In this document: in pieces, positions 33,373 through 43,289 of the stretch | Layout of the letters: each line of letters opens with the position of its first letter | Position numbering within the stretch: the stretch's first letter is position 1 | NCBI GenBank assembly: GCA_032622095.1 | Contig: CP136062.1 | Coordinates: 9,513,710 to 9,577,709, forward strand | DNA length: 64,000 bases | Source: Siphonodentalium dalli | Taxonomy: Eukaryota > Mollusca > Scaphopoda > Gadilida > Siphonodentaliidae | Reading direction: 5' to 3' | The notes under the pieces: generated by a model | Told to the model about the DNA's origin: nothing | The model's database searches: none | Seen by the model: only the letters and a program-made list of their open reading frames with translations | Made by a program: the position numbers and the translations under genes

Positions 33373-33499
33373 TTTTTTTCTTCTGATTCTTGCAAATATT
33401 TACTTGTTTTCACATTATTTACAAACATAGAAACTGTTCTGTCCATTCAACAATGGAGGATGAGTACATAATATGTGCTTTAATTTATGGGAGGCCCTT

Positions 33500-33633
33500 T
33501 TCACATTTATTAATTATTTGCGCTTAAGCGCAAATATTTGTGCTTAAGCGTAAATCATTTGCGCTTAAGCGCAAATATGTGTCCATCAATTTATTTGCAC
33601 TCAAGCGCAAATCGTTTGCGCTTAAGCGCAAAT
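33500..33633. repeat. Cluster of five 20-bp perfect or near-perfect palindromes
   Basis: The palindrome ATTTGCGCTTAAGCGCAAAT occurs at 33516-33535 and 33557-33576. Variants lie at 33536-33555, 33593-33612 and 33614-33633. Mutations are often paired on both arms (T for C at one arm end and T for G on the other), as though the palindrome is preserved. The leader TTCACATTTATTAAT precedes it and also precedes a related cluster at 42764. Confidence 0.95.
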
Positions 33634-33894
33634 ACCTAACGCTCCCTAACATCCCTCTGATGTGAATGATTGAGTCCATCTCATATTATATTATCATGGG
33701 CCCATAGTAGTAGCCCCATACAGACTGGAAAGTGGAAGGGAAAAAAATCCATATGTATATCACCATCTCTGTCCCGGGTGTCCCAAGAATTGCAACCTCA
33801 CTCCCAGAGATCTAGTATATTTTATTAAAGGGACATCTCCTGCACAGATATATACCATTTCCATGGCCATAAATAGGGAATTAGGGGTTACTGG

Positions 33895-34213
33895 GGCTGA
33901 AGGGGTCACTCTCACCAAAAAAAGTGCTGACGGGTACACAGGATTTTCAAAATGTGCTGAAGGGTACACAGGGTTTGAAATGTCATTCTAAAGGACATTC
34001 AGTCTTTGTATCTGCCATGATTCTGTTAGAGAATAATTGTTTACGTTCCAATGAATATCAAAATGTACTGAAAACAAACTGCTAATGGGCGCCAGACTTT
34101 CATAAACACAATTTAAGTAATGGTGTTTGTGACGAACCCTATGTACCCTTCAGCACATTTTCAAACCCTGTGTACCCTTCAGCACATTTTTTGGTGAGAG
34201 TGACCCCTTCAGC
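33895..34213 (-). mobile_element. hAT-like MITE, copy 2 (319 bp)
   Basis: The ends are GGCTGAAGGGGTCACTCTCA and its complement (ending GTGACCCCTTCAGC). An exact 8-bp target duplication GTTACTGG lies at 33887-33894 and 34214-34221. The interior matches 5124-5451 in reverse complement, including 'GCGCCAGACTTTCATAAACA' and 'GTTAGAGAATAATTGTTTAC'. Intact duplications at both copies indicate simple insertions with little later damage. Confidence 0.93.
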
Positions 34214-34221
34214 GTTACTGG

Positions 34222-35900
34222 TGGTTTGTCTGCCAAGTGACGGAATTTGACATTGAGTGGATAGATTTTTTTCCAGGACCCATGACTATGTAGGAAACTT
34301 TCACAATCACCATTCAGTTTTTTAACCCTTAATATATTAAATGGGTACATAGGAATGGTCTATTATTGATTTGGAGAGGTATTAATGTGATAAAGCAGAC
34401 AACAGATAAATAGAAGTGCACAAGGAGCCCTATAGGTCAACATGACCGCGTTCGCAGATGATTGAACTAGGAGCCCTATTGATTTATACAGTATTGAGGA
34501 AATGTAAGGTATTTTGGTGAACTATTATCTTAATATTTCCTGTGGGTTAACTACTCATCAATGATGCTTTAGTAAGAAATGGTTATTAATAAATATGGTA
34601 TCTAACCTGTTACAATGCACGAGATCTAGAATATTAATTATTATAAACTACTAAGGCCAAAATAAAAAAGACATGTGTTTCTGGTGACCCGCCCGACCAT
34701 TTTAATTTTATTGATTTTGCAAAATTAGTACACATCTGATTTTATTTTCCATGTAAATTTTATTTTTTCATTTTAATGTTTTATTCAATAAAACAATAAA
34801 TTACACTTATTATAATATACTTAGTTTTATTATTTTATAGTAGGCCTACATTAAAAACAAGGAGAAACAGTCTGGTGGTAGAGCCGGTACCGGTATTCAT
34901 ATTTAGTTTGAGAAAAATAAAAAAAATTAATAAAATGAAAAGCCACCACCCACCCCTATTTTTTTCTTGCGTGTCACCAGAAACACGGTTATATATATAT
35001 ATTTTTTGGCCTAAACTACAGTTCAAATTCCAATGATATTCACTCCATCGCTGGCTGTTAATGTTATATATGTCACCGGTGGTCAGAGATATTCCCAATG
35101 GCAATGCTGAAATGCCATAAAATGACATTGGTTGAACATTGACTCAGATTCATAGGAATAACTATTTGATTACTTATATTTACTAGGCCTATAGGTTTTA
35201 TTATAGTCCTAGTAAATAAGTAATCATCAGAATCTCACTCTCACTCTCAAGATTTGCAAATTGCACTTGCAGTTAAAAGTTTATATTATAATATAAAGAT
35301 TTTGACATGTTTGTCTATCGATGGAAATGTATTATAAGTTTCAAGCTTGTGCAATTAGTATAAATTCATACTAACTCGTCCGAGTTTTCGTGTTATATTT
35401 GTGATTTATTTACTACGGTATATTTTATTTACTTTTAAATGAATGTTTTCATCGTATATGGCGTCCATACCAACTTGCGTTGTTATGTTAAATCTTTCGG
35501 ACCAGGAAGCGGATCAAATATATGATCATAATATTGTTGCTAAACTGAATGTATTTTGGGAAGAAAAAAAAAAATGTCAACAAAGAGAATGAGTTGATAA
35601 TTGATTTTGGTCGATTTATTAACAACAAAATAAATCTGACGTCTCTGTGGTATTGGGAGAGTAGAGAATTCGATTTAATATGACCAACAAATTTCGAAGC
35701 GGGAGCTCATAATCTATAATAAAAATGGCGTCTTTTAAGGATCAGTTGATATGCACTATCTGATATAGATCCTTTGAAACTGTTAAAAAATCACTAAAAA
35801 CAGATAAAGATCTCATATAAAAAACTATGTTATCCTCCGTATCGTCCAGATCAGATATCGTTTATGGTCTACACGCGTGCGCATTAGGTGTCGCTCCCGG
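34222..35900. other. Unassigned intergenic sequence
   Basis: AT-rich DNA with no supported gene. A 44-codon frame at 35458-35592 starts ATGGCGTCC and encodes MASIPTCVVMLNLSDQEAD then a Lys/Glu-rich end. It could be a short exon but has no family match I know. A second ATGGCGTCT at about 35726 opens only 12 codons. Confidence 0.4.
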
Positions 35901-35904
35901 ACTA

Positions 35905-36165
35905 TTTCATTGCATATATTAGTTTTTGTGTGAGTGTGTCAATTTGCAGAACTATTTTTTGTCTTGTAAACGGCCAAAACAACATAAAACAACATAAATA
36001 TTATTCAACCATGTTTGAAATAATCTGACAGACATAAACACTTAATACTTTGATTCATCTTTTAGACATTATGTTGTTTTATGGTGATTTTCAGTTCTCC
36101 AAAAAAAAATGTATAAATATATAGTTCTGCAAATGGCCGCCGAGAAACTAAAATATGCAATGAAA
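35905..36165. mobile_element. TIR/MITE candidate (~260 bp)
   Basis: The left end 'TTTCATTGCATATATTAGTT' and right end 'AACTAAAATATGCAATGAAA' are inverted copies. Inner matches ('GCAGAACTAT' against 'ATAGTTCTGC', 'AACAACATAA' against 'TTATGTTGTT') extend the pairing. There is no coding sequence. A target duplication is not obvious. Confidence 0.75.
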
Positions 36166-36920
36166 ATGTTTTATTTATGTTCTCGCATGTTCTTGTACAT
36201 ATTGTATATACTTGATGCCGATTTTGTATATATAAGTTATGCTATTAAATCTCCATATGTATCTGTCGTGTTATGAGAATAAATCATTGCATTGCAGACA
36301 TTCATGATAGTAAACTGAGCGCATACACTATACATGTAGTTGTGTTCATAAGCTAGATAATGCAGTGTGTTTGTTGCAAGTATTTCCTGTCAAACTCCCC
36401 AATGACCAGCCTTGAAAATTGTTGTTTTTATTTTGTTGAAAACAATTTTTTACATAATTAGTGAGGGAGAACATGTCTTCTTGTGGTACTATAGCATACG
36501 TTGGTTATACATGATAACGATTTGTTCCTTCAGTTTGAAATTGAGATTTTAAATTTGGTTTTACTTGACTTACCTGAATATCCTCGATTTAACAACCCCC
36601 AATCGTGTACAATTATGATGAAACCAAGCGTCAGAGATAATAGCAAGAAGAAAGTTCTTTCATTCGTCGTCCGTAAACACCAGCAAAGCATGTTTTATAT
36701 ATTCACGTGATAGGTTCTACTACTGCTATACTTATAATATAATCGAGGACACACAATCAATACAATAACCATAGGCAGTCGCGTAATGGGTGAGTTGGTT
36801 CGGTCTAAAGACCGACAACAATACATGCTGACAGGTATAGAATTGATTGTACGAAGATTCAAAGGGGGGCTGTACCCTAAACCGGGCATTTACGGGACTA
36901 TTTCTTTTTATACTCAACAG
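36166..36920. other. Unassigned intergenic sequence
   Basis: A 69-codon plus-strand frame at 36501-36710 has no recognised motif. No repeats are seen until the short palindromic array that follows. Confidence 0.4.
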
Positions 36921-36927
36921 AATATAA

Positions 36928-36991
36928 GCCACGAAATAACTAATTCGTGGCCACGAAATAACTAATTCATGGCCACGAAATAACTAATCGT
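36928..36991. repeat. Short array of GGCCACGAAATAACTAATTC units
   Basis: Three ~21-bp units read (GGC)CACGAAATAACTAATTCGT. GGCCACGAA forms a palindrome with the preceding TTCGTGGCC. The same unit, mostly in the opposite orientation, makes a longer array at 41861-42178. Both arrays lie next to a 'CCTAAACC' segment. Confidence 0.9.
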
Positions 36992-37198
36992 GATATACGA
37001 TCGTCAGTCCCATTGTTGTAATGGAATCGTCTCAGTCCGGTGATAAATGGTTCAGCCGACTTGGTATACCTATACAACTGCCGACTGCGCGACAGAGTTC
37101 AGTCCCCTCACTACGCTGGTATGAACACTGCCATCGCGAATACACATTTGTGACCCGCCATATCAAATCCAGTCGTAAGTCGGGATTTTTTTACCCTG

Positions 37199-37268
37199 TG
37201 CCAATGCATTCTCTTATATATGCGAGTCGACCATAGGTCGCCTCGCATATATAAGAGAATGCATTGGC
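37199..37268. repeat. Hairpin family H, near-perfect copy
   Basis: GCCAATGCATTCTCTTATAT followed by ATGCGAG pairs perfectly with the right arm, and the loop itself holds CGACC-ATA-GGTCG. The whole 70-bp segment is therefore one almost uninterrupted stem of about 33 bp with a 3-base loop. It is the best preserved copy of the family and the youngest by this criterion. A 71-codon frame starting at 37021 runs into it. Confidence 0.92.
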
Positions 37269-37494
37269 CTAACAATTTTGTACAATTTTAATAATTTTTT
37301 CTTGTATTCTTTAACAATTTTATAATTTCACCCATACAGAGCCCCAGACAAACATGAGCAGACGACACTCTTCTATATGCTTCTATATATGTGTGGGGCT
37401 CCCTGCAGGGTAATGGATGTTTATTTATTTTATGTCCTAATGTGATTTGGTTGTAGTTGTACACCATCTTGGCATGAGCCACGGCGATATGAGA

Positions 37495-38060
37495 TAAAGG
37501 GTGTTGTAGCCTTGTAGGGTGGCCCGTAAAACAAATTAAGTAATCACCCTTTCACCAAACCGATCCAAAGTTGACGCCGTCCAGGGGGTGGGGTCACATA
37601 TGGCACCCACGACATTCAGTATATCTTGGGGGCACCCTACAACACCCATTATACCACATCAAACGGTTAAGGGGCCGAGAAATTGTATATATAGGTGCCA
37701 TATTTGAACTCATCTGGGCGGCCACTTTATTCGACCTAAAATGGGGGGAATTGCATGGGTACCATATATGGACCCCTCTGATCAGTTATCATTTTCGCTC
37801 GAGGTGGGCTGAAGGTGTGAAAAATTAGCTTGCTTTGCGAGCCACCGTACAACACCCTTTATTTGATCTATATCGTTCAAGTGGCCGAGAACTAATGTGT
37901 ACCCTATTTTACCCCTTATGAGCTGCGACCGTTTTGGATCGGATATGGTTGAAAGGAGTGAATATTTATAAGTTTGTTTTTGGGGCCACCCTACAAAACC
38001 CCTTATTTGACTTAAATCGGTCAATAGGCCGAGAGAAATGTCATTCCCATTCGACCCCTT
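37495..38060 (+). repeat. Three ~170-bp tandem units with 'GGCCGAGA' core
   Basis: Units share 'CACCCTACAACACCC', 'TTATTTGAYYTAWATCG', 'CAAGTGGCCGAGAACTA' or 'CAATAGGCCGAGAGAAA', and 'CATTTTCGC/CCTTATGAG' contexts. They begin near 37630, 37846 and 37985. A partial unit precedes them at 37500 ('CTTGTAGGGTGGCCC'). Confidence 0.7.
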
Positions 38061-38430
38061 GTGGCAACAAGACAGTCAATGACTGTGGGGTCGCCCACCA
38101 GACTGCAAAGACTGATAAGACTGGGACTCTGGAGACCAAAACAGTCAGCACTTTCATAATCACTTTAAAAGAAGTAGATTTAAACAGGATATGTGGCTAG
38201 AGAGACTTCAAGTATGTAGCTTGGTAAAAATCCACCTTGAAATTGCCAACTGTACACTACTGATCACCCCCCTCCTCCAGCTCAACAAGTCCCCTCCCGA
38301 CCGGGATCCTGACTCCCAAGTCTTAGGTTGGAATTTCACAACCGACACCTCAAACTTTCTCAATTGTTGGAAATTTCCAATCTCACAAGCGCCTTTTTCT
38401 AAAACCATTTAAACATGTTTGAAGCCCAAT
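38061..38430 (+). repeat. Dispersed repeat R3 copy
   Basis: 'CAACAAGACAGTCAATGACT', 'CCACCAGACTGCAAAGACTG', 'ACTCTGGAGACCAAAACAGT' and 'AACAGGATATGTGGCTAGAG' recur in order at 48380-48620. A piece also occurs near 61340-61410. The far end contains 'GTTGGAAATTTCCAA', an inverted motif also seen at 59740 and inside the 19.6-22.1 kb duplication. Confidence 0.7.
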
Positions 38431-38699
38431 TATCCATGGACCCAAAACACAATACATGTATGTCAGACCAATCAGTCAGGTGGTTCCAAGGTAGATGTTT
38501 TAATGAATTTGGTATTTCGATGATTTTATTAGACACAAAAGTGTTAACTCCCCATAGCCTGCCATTTCTTGACAGGTTGACCTCATTTTAACAAATCTGA
38601 ATCTCAGTCACTAAAGGATCCTCCTGATTCCTCCATACTATATGTAAGCTAAATAGTCCAAACTCTCTTGAGAAGACATTTTAAGAATTACTATACAGA

Positions 38700-39055
38700 C
38701 ATATAGTTATGTCCCTGGTCCCACCCTATTTAACCTGGTGACCCCATCTGAATAAATTTGAATCCCAGACACCAAAGAACCCTTCATACATATCATAAAT
38801 ATCAGTCAAATAGACCTGATGGTCCTTGTGAAGGAAGCATATTAAGAGGGAAACTGTCCGTCGCTTGGCCCCTATTTGACCAGGTGACCCCATTAAAAAA
38901 ATCTGAATTGCAGTCAAGGAAGAACATTCCATTCTATATAAGCCAACTAGTTCTTGCAAACATATTTTAAGAATTACTATGTAGTGAAATAGTTAAGTCT
39001 CTTGCTCTGCCCTTATTTGACTTTGTGATCCCATTTTCACAAATCTGATAAGGAT
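38700..39055 (+). repeat. (GGAC)-family repeat, partial copies lacking the GGAC tail
   Basis: Two units contain 'TATTTRACCWGGTGACCCCA', 'AATCTGAATYSCAGTCA' and 'TTTTAAGAATTACTATGTAG'. The same sentence-like order is found at 41210-41763, 55000-55360 and 62260-62587, where it ends in GGAC repeats. Here the tail is missing. Confidence 0.7.
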
Positions 39056-39081
39056 AAAAATTAAGTTCCCCAGTTGAAGTT

Positions 39082-39416
39082 GGTGGCTTGGCCGACTTGA
39101 GCGATGTGCAATTGTTGGATTGTACACTGTTTGAATCTCGCGCCAAGTTGTGACCCTTGAGCAAGGTCGCTCGTACTGTGTCTGCTTTGTACCACCCATG
39201 CATTACAAGGGTACCTGATAATGAGCAGTGAAAGATCTTGTCAGTATGCTAGCCATATGGTATCCTCGCATACTCCCGGCTGTACCTCCCCCTGTCCCCG
39301 GGGAGCAGTAGATGGTTACTGAATGTTCAGGCTCATCAGGGTAATAATTGTAAAACTTTGAGCGCTTTGGGCCTCATGGGAAAGGCGCTTTACAAATGCT
39401 ATACATTATTATTATA
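39082..39416 (+). mobile_element. tRNA-derived SINE
   Basis: The head has a box A-like TGGCTTGGCCGA (39084-39095) and a box B-like GTTTGAATCTC (39129-39139), 45 bp apart, as expected for an RNA polymerase III internal promoter derived from a tRNA. The 3' part has 'GAGCGCTTTGGGCCTCATGG' and 'AAAGGCGCTTTACAAATGC', ending in an (ATT)n tail. This tail type is found on many metazoan SINEs mobilised by LINEs. The SINE sits exactly at the joint between two units of the surrounding array, between GTTGGTG and TTCACCC. The empty joints at about 39838 and 40288 read GTTGGTGATGTTCACCC or ATTGGTGATGTTCACCC. No clear target duplication is seen. Confidence 0.85.
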
Positions 39417-39711
39417 TTCACCCATTGGGCACCTCATTTATGAATTTTATCTTCTGCAAATTATGGATATAGAAACTTCCTAGAAGGGAAATTTAACTAA
39501 CAATGTAAATTTGATACTATAGATACTTCCCAGAAGATGAGGCCTAAGCAGAATGAGGTCGCCAGAGGGTGAATTTGGTGATGCTAGCCTGATTTGCGGT
39601 ATAGCATCACAAAAAGCGTGTCTGTTCCTACATTGTGCATGCCTGGCCTCAAGCAACACACTGTATTATACAACAAGCCTTGAAATAGTGTGATAGTGTG
39701 TCTGTCATTTG

Positions 39712-39776
39712 CAGAATGAGGTCCCCAGAGGGTGAATTTAGTGACGCTAAATTCACCATCTGGGGACCTCATTCTG
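39712..39776. repeat. Hairpin module G in array unit 1
   Basis: CAGAATGAGGTCCCCAGAGG with GTGAATTTAGTG pairs with the following CTAAATTCACCATCTGGGGA and CCTCATTCTG, leaving a loop of only a few bases. Longer-looped versions lie at 40136-40226, 40434-40520 and 49208-49294. A single left arm lies at 39549. The module probably began as a MITE. Confidence 0.88.
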
Positions 39777-40525
39777 ATAAGGCCCTCAACTGCTATGGAA
39801 GACCTAGAATAAAATTGAATTTCCCCAGTTGAAGTTGGTGATGTTCACCCATTGGGCCCCTCAATTATGAATTTTATCTTCTGCAAATTAGGGGATATAG
39901 AAACTTCCTAGAAGGGAAATTTAACTAACAACAATGTAAATTTGATACTATAGATACTTCCCAGAAGATGAGGCCTAAGCAGAATGAGGTCTCCAAATGG
40001 TGAATTTGGTGATGCTAGCCCGCTGTGTGGGATAGCATCACTAAAAGCATGTCTGTTCCTACATTGTGCATGTCTGGCCTCAATCAACACACTGTATTAT
40101 ACAATCAAGCCTTGAGATAGTCTGACTGTTATTTGCAGAATGAGGTCCCCAGAGGATGAATTTAGTGACGCTATCCTGCACAGCGGGCTAGTATCACTAA
40201 ATTCACCCTCTGGGGACCTCATTCTGATAAGGCCCTCAAATGCTATGGAAGACCTAGAATAAGATTGAAGTTCCCCAGTTGAAATTGGTGATGTTCACCC
40301 ATTGGGCACCTCAATCATGAATTTTATCTTCTGCAAATTAAAGGATATGTACAGAAACTTCCTAGAAGGGAAATTTAACTAACAACAATGTAAATTTCAT
40401 ACTATAGATACTTCCCAGAAGATGAGGCCTAAGCAGAATAAGGTTCTCAGAGGGTGTATTTGGTTATGCTAGCCTGCTGTGTGGAGCAACATGAATTCAC
40501 CCTCTGGGAACCTCATTCTACAAAT

Positions 40526-40904
40526 GCCAGACACTCTTGGAGAAAATGAAATTAAGCTGATTTTAATGACCACTGAGTGATAATGTAAACAACAAGGGTG
40601 CTTCATTGATAACACCATTAATCTCATTTAAATTATGAATGACATGAATACACTCCCTGGGGAGCCTATAGCTACAGAAGTTCTCTTATCTCTCTATCTG
40701 CCCTGCCATGTGTCATGTCTGTCAGTTCATGTTTTTTAATTTATTTAAATAAAAAATACTTTATTTACCTGTGAGTTAGGAGGTGAGATAGGGTGGAATG
40801 CTGTTGGTTGGGGACAGGGTGGGGTTCTGGGTCATGTGGGGTGATATATTTGTTTTGTATGTTAAATTGATCAAGGAGTTCCTAAATTTTTTTTTATTTT
40901 TTGG
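40526..40904. other. Unassigned intergenic sequence
   Basis: AT-rich DNA with a TG-rich stretch near 40780-40860. No gene or repeat is recognised. Confidence 0.4.
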
Positions 40905-41763
40905 GGAATTATGGCCATAACTCTGTTAAAATATATCGGATCAAACCCATATTTTAACTTGATCTGTATATAAGTGTCAAAAATTCATATACCAAATTTG
41001 GTGTTGATCAGATGAAAAATGTTTGAGTAATCCTGTCTTGGATGAATTCTATATCAAAACAAGAGTGGAAGGGGTTAAATAAACAATACCAAAATCCATA
41101 CAGATGAAGAACATGCTAAGAAAAATCTAGGTAAGAAATATGAGACTGTGATGTGTTCTAAACAAAAATTAAAGGTCAAAATGCGAAAATTAAATTTTTT
41201 GTTTTTAAAGTTTTGTCCCTAGCTCTGCCCCTATTTGACCCAGTGACCCCATTTGAACAAATCTGAACCCCAGTCACCCAAGGTATCTCTGTACCAAATA
41301 TAAGCTAAATCGGCCAAATATTTTTTTAGAAGAAGTCATTGTAAGAATTACTATGAGTTATGGCCCTGGTTTCTCAACTAATTGACCGGGTGACCTCATT
41401 TGAACAAATCTGAACACCAGTCACCCAAGGACCCTCCATACCAAATATTAGCTAAATCGGCACAATGGTTATGGACAAGAAGTTGTTGTAAGAATTACTA
41501 TGGAGGAATAGAGTTATGGCCCTGGTTTCGCAAATATTTGACCCAGTGACCTCATTTGAACAAATCTGAATGAGAGTCACCTAGGGAATATCCACACCAA
41601 GTATAAACCAATTCGGCATGATGGTTTCAGAGGAGAAGATGTTTTTTAAAAAGTTGACGGACGGACGGACGGACAGACGGCTAGACAGACGCACGGACGG
41701 ACGGACGACGGACGAGGAGTGATGACTATTGCTCCACCGGAGACTTCGTCTCAGGTGAGCTAA
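40905..41763 (+). repeat. Composite of 'CGGATCAAACCC' unit and (GGAC)-family repeat
   Basis: The first part (40905-41050) has 'ATCGGATCAAACCCATATTT', 'ACTTGATCTGTAT' and 'ATACCAAATTTGGTGTTGAT', matching the families at 49980-50365 and 53640-54140. From 41210 three units repeat 'TATTTGACCCAGTGACC', 'CATTTGAACAAATCTGAA' and 'AGAATTACTATG'. The array ends in a GGAC repeat (about 41657-41717), then 'GCTCCACCGGAGACTTCGTC' and 'TCAGGTGAGCTAAAAA'. The latter contains the hairpin CCGGAGACTTCGTCTCAGG. Confidence 0.85.
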
Positions 41764-41860
41764 AAACTAATGAATATTCAGTTTGTCTTGGAGCCACATA
41801 ACCCGAGTTTCCAAGTGTAACCAGTCGCCGTAAATGTATCTGGATATATGCAATGGTCAA

Positions 41861-42178
41861 TCAGTTATTTCGTGGCCACGAATTAGTATTTCATGGCCAC
41901 GAATTAGTTATTTCGTGGCCACGAATTGGTATTTCCTGGCTACGAATTAGTATTTCCTGTCCACGAAAATAATTATTTCGTGGCCACGAATCAATTATTT
42001 CGTGGCCACGAAATAAAAAAAAAAATTCCCATGTCCTAAACCAGCCACCGTACGTTACACCAATGCCATTGTCGGTCATATTCGGCACACAAATACTATT
42101 TCTTGGCCACGAATTAGTTATTTCGTGGCCACGAAATAAAAAAAAAATTCCCATGTCCTAAACCAGCCACCGTAGTTG
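41861..42178. repeat. Array of TTTCGTGGCCACGAATTAGT units plus duplicated flank
   Basis: About ten ~20-bp units contain the perfect palindrome TTCGTGGCCACGAA. The sequence 'ATTCCCATGTCCTAAACCAG' followed by 'CCACCGTA' occurs after the array twice (about 42027 and 42147), so a larger block of palindromes plus flank has duplicated. An 87-codon minus-strand frame across it is repeat-driven. Confidence 0.92.
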
Positions 42179-42355
42179 AGGCTCCAACACTCGATCAATT
42201 CAAAATATACATAGACTCATTCTTCTATTATATAAAATACGAGTTCGACGACAAGTAATATGTTAAAGTGACTCACAAGTAAATATCGAATGACGATACA
42301 TATATTTGTAAACAAGCATTGCAAATAATGGTATTGGGAAGAAAAGTCCCAAGAC

Positions 42356-42545
42356 TTGTTCCGTATTATGATGGATGATGATGATGATATGATTGATAGA
42401 ACAAACCACTATTATGATGATCGTGTCGTTATTTGTTTAAAATACGTATCAATTGACATATACGCACCCGTTCCCTCATTAAATTCAACATATTTCGATC
42501 ATTTTAGGGGACCTCCGCGAATTGTCACAACCGGGAAAATCCATT
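42356..42545. repeat. Dispersed repeat R4 (partner 57645-57760)
   Basis: 'TTTGTTTAAAATACGTATCA', 'ATTGACATATACGCACCCGT' and 'GGGGACCTCCGCGAATTGTC' have diverged counterparts in order at 57665-57755. A (GAT)n run precedes it here. A 65-codon frame is present but is not kept in the partner. Confidence 0.6.
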
Positions 42546-42763
42546 ATCTATAAATAAAACGCCCAGCGAACCATAGCTATCTAGAATCTCTAGGACAGTA
42601 TACACCCGAGGGCGTTGATAACAAGAAAACCATAGTCATAAATGGTAACGCCCTCAAGATCATATTATTAGCAATATATACAATATAACAACTTTAATGT
42701 GGTGATTGTGAAAAATCTGTATATAGGAAACGCTATGGGGGGCCAAATTCACATTTATTAATA

Positions 42764-42823
42764 ATTGCGCTGAAGCGGAATTCAATTGCGCTGAAGCGCA
42801 ATCCAATTGCGCTGAAGCGCAAT
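42764..42823. repeat. Cluster of three ATTGCGCTGAAGCGCAAT palindromes
   Basis: Units lie at 42764-42781 (one arm mutated to GGAAT), 42785-42802 and 42806-42823, with 3-base spacers. The shared leader TTCACATTTATTAAT immediately precedes them. The core GCGCTNAAGCGC differs from the 33.5-kb cluster only at the centre, so both belong to one family. Confidence 0.92.
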
Positions 42824-43289
42824 TCAATTCAAGAAAATTAACTGGTATCGCATCGCAATTTGCTACCCAAATTTGGATAATAGCTATGCAATTTGGTATG
42901 AATTTTATATGATTTCAGAACAATGCTATCTAATTATGTCATTATGAGGTTATTTGCTAATCAAAATTTCAAAAGTAATTTGCTCCCTGAATAGGTGGGT
43001 TATTCCATTATCATAAATTCATATGCGATACCAACCAATTGCATGCGCTTCAGACTGCTTCCTTGCCTCTTATAATGAGTATTATGAGTTAACTAAAGAC
43101 AGTAAACAATCATGAGAGCACCCCTACCTTTTACATTAAGGGCTGAGAGGATAATATAAAATGATTTATGGACTGAGTCATTTTATATTCGTTTAAAACC
43201 ACATCTCAGAAAATTCTTTAGAAGTCTTCAGTCACATACAGAAGGAATAGAGGCAAGGAGACTAAGTTTCCCCTGCCGCACCACATAAT
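42824..43289. other. Unassigned intergenic sequence
   Basis: No gene is recognised. 'GGTATCGCATCGCAATTTGC' and 'GCATATGCGATACC'-type inverted similarity brackets about 42843-43040, weakly suggesting another foldback. Confidence 0.4.

Larger units (their letters stand above)
39056..40525 (+). repeat. 430-450 bp tandem array, three main units
   Basis: Units begin at about 39421, 39841 and 40291 with 'CCCATTGGGCMCCTCAAT'. They run through 'GAATTTTATCTTCTGCAAAT', 'CTTCCTAGAAGGGAAATTTA' and 'CTTCCCAGAAGATGAGGCCT', then a hairpin module, and end 'TTCCCCAGTTGAAGTTGGTG'. Part of an earlier unit end is visible at 39056-39081, before the SINE. Identity between the first two units is high, above 90% by eye. 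The third unit is truncated after its hairpin. Confidence 0.92.

Noticed and set aside
33500-33633. CRISPR-like array
   Set aside because: The palindromes are adjacent, with spacers of zero to sixteen bases, and the context is a eukaryotic genome. No array of unique equal-length spacers exists anywhere in the window.
35726-35764. Short ATG-initiated frame (MASFKDQLICTI) resembling the start of TRIM-type RING proteins
   Set aside because: Only 12 codons are open and no Cys/His RING pattern follows in any phase. The resemblance is too short to use.
37021-37236. 71-codon frame starting MESSQSGDKWFSRLGIP as a possible gene start
   Set aside because: The last part runs into the mobile hairpin at 37199, there is no family match, and no neighbouring exon is evident. 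It stays possible but unsupported.
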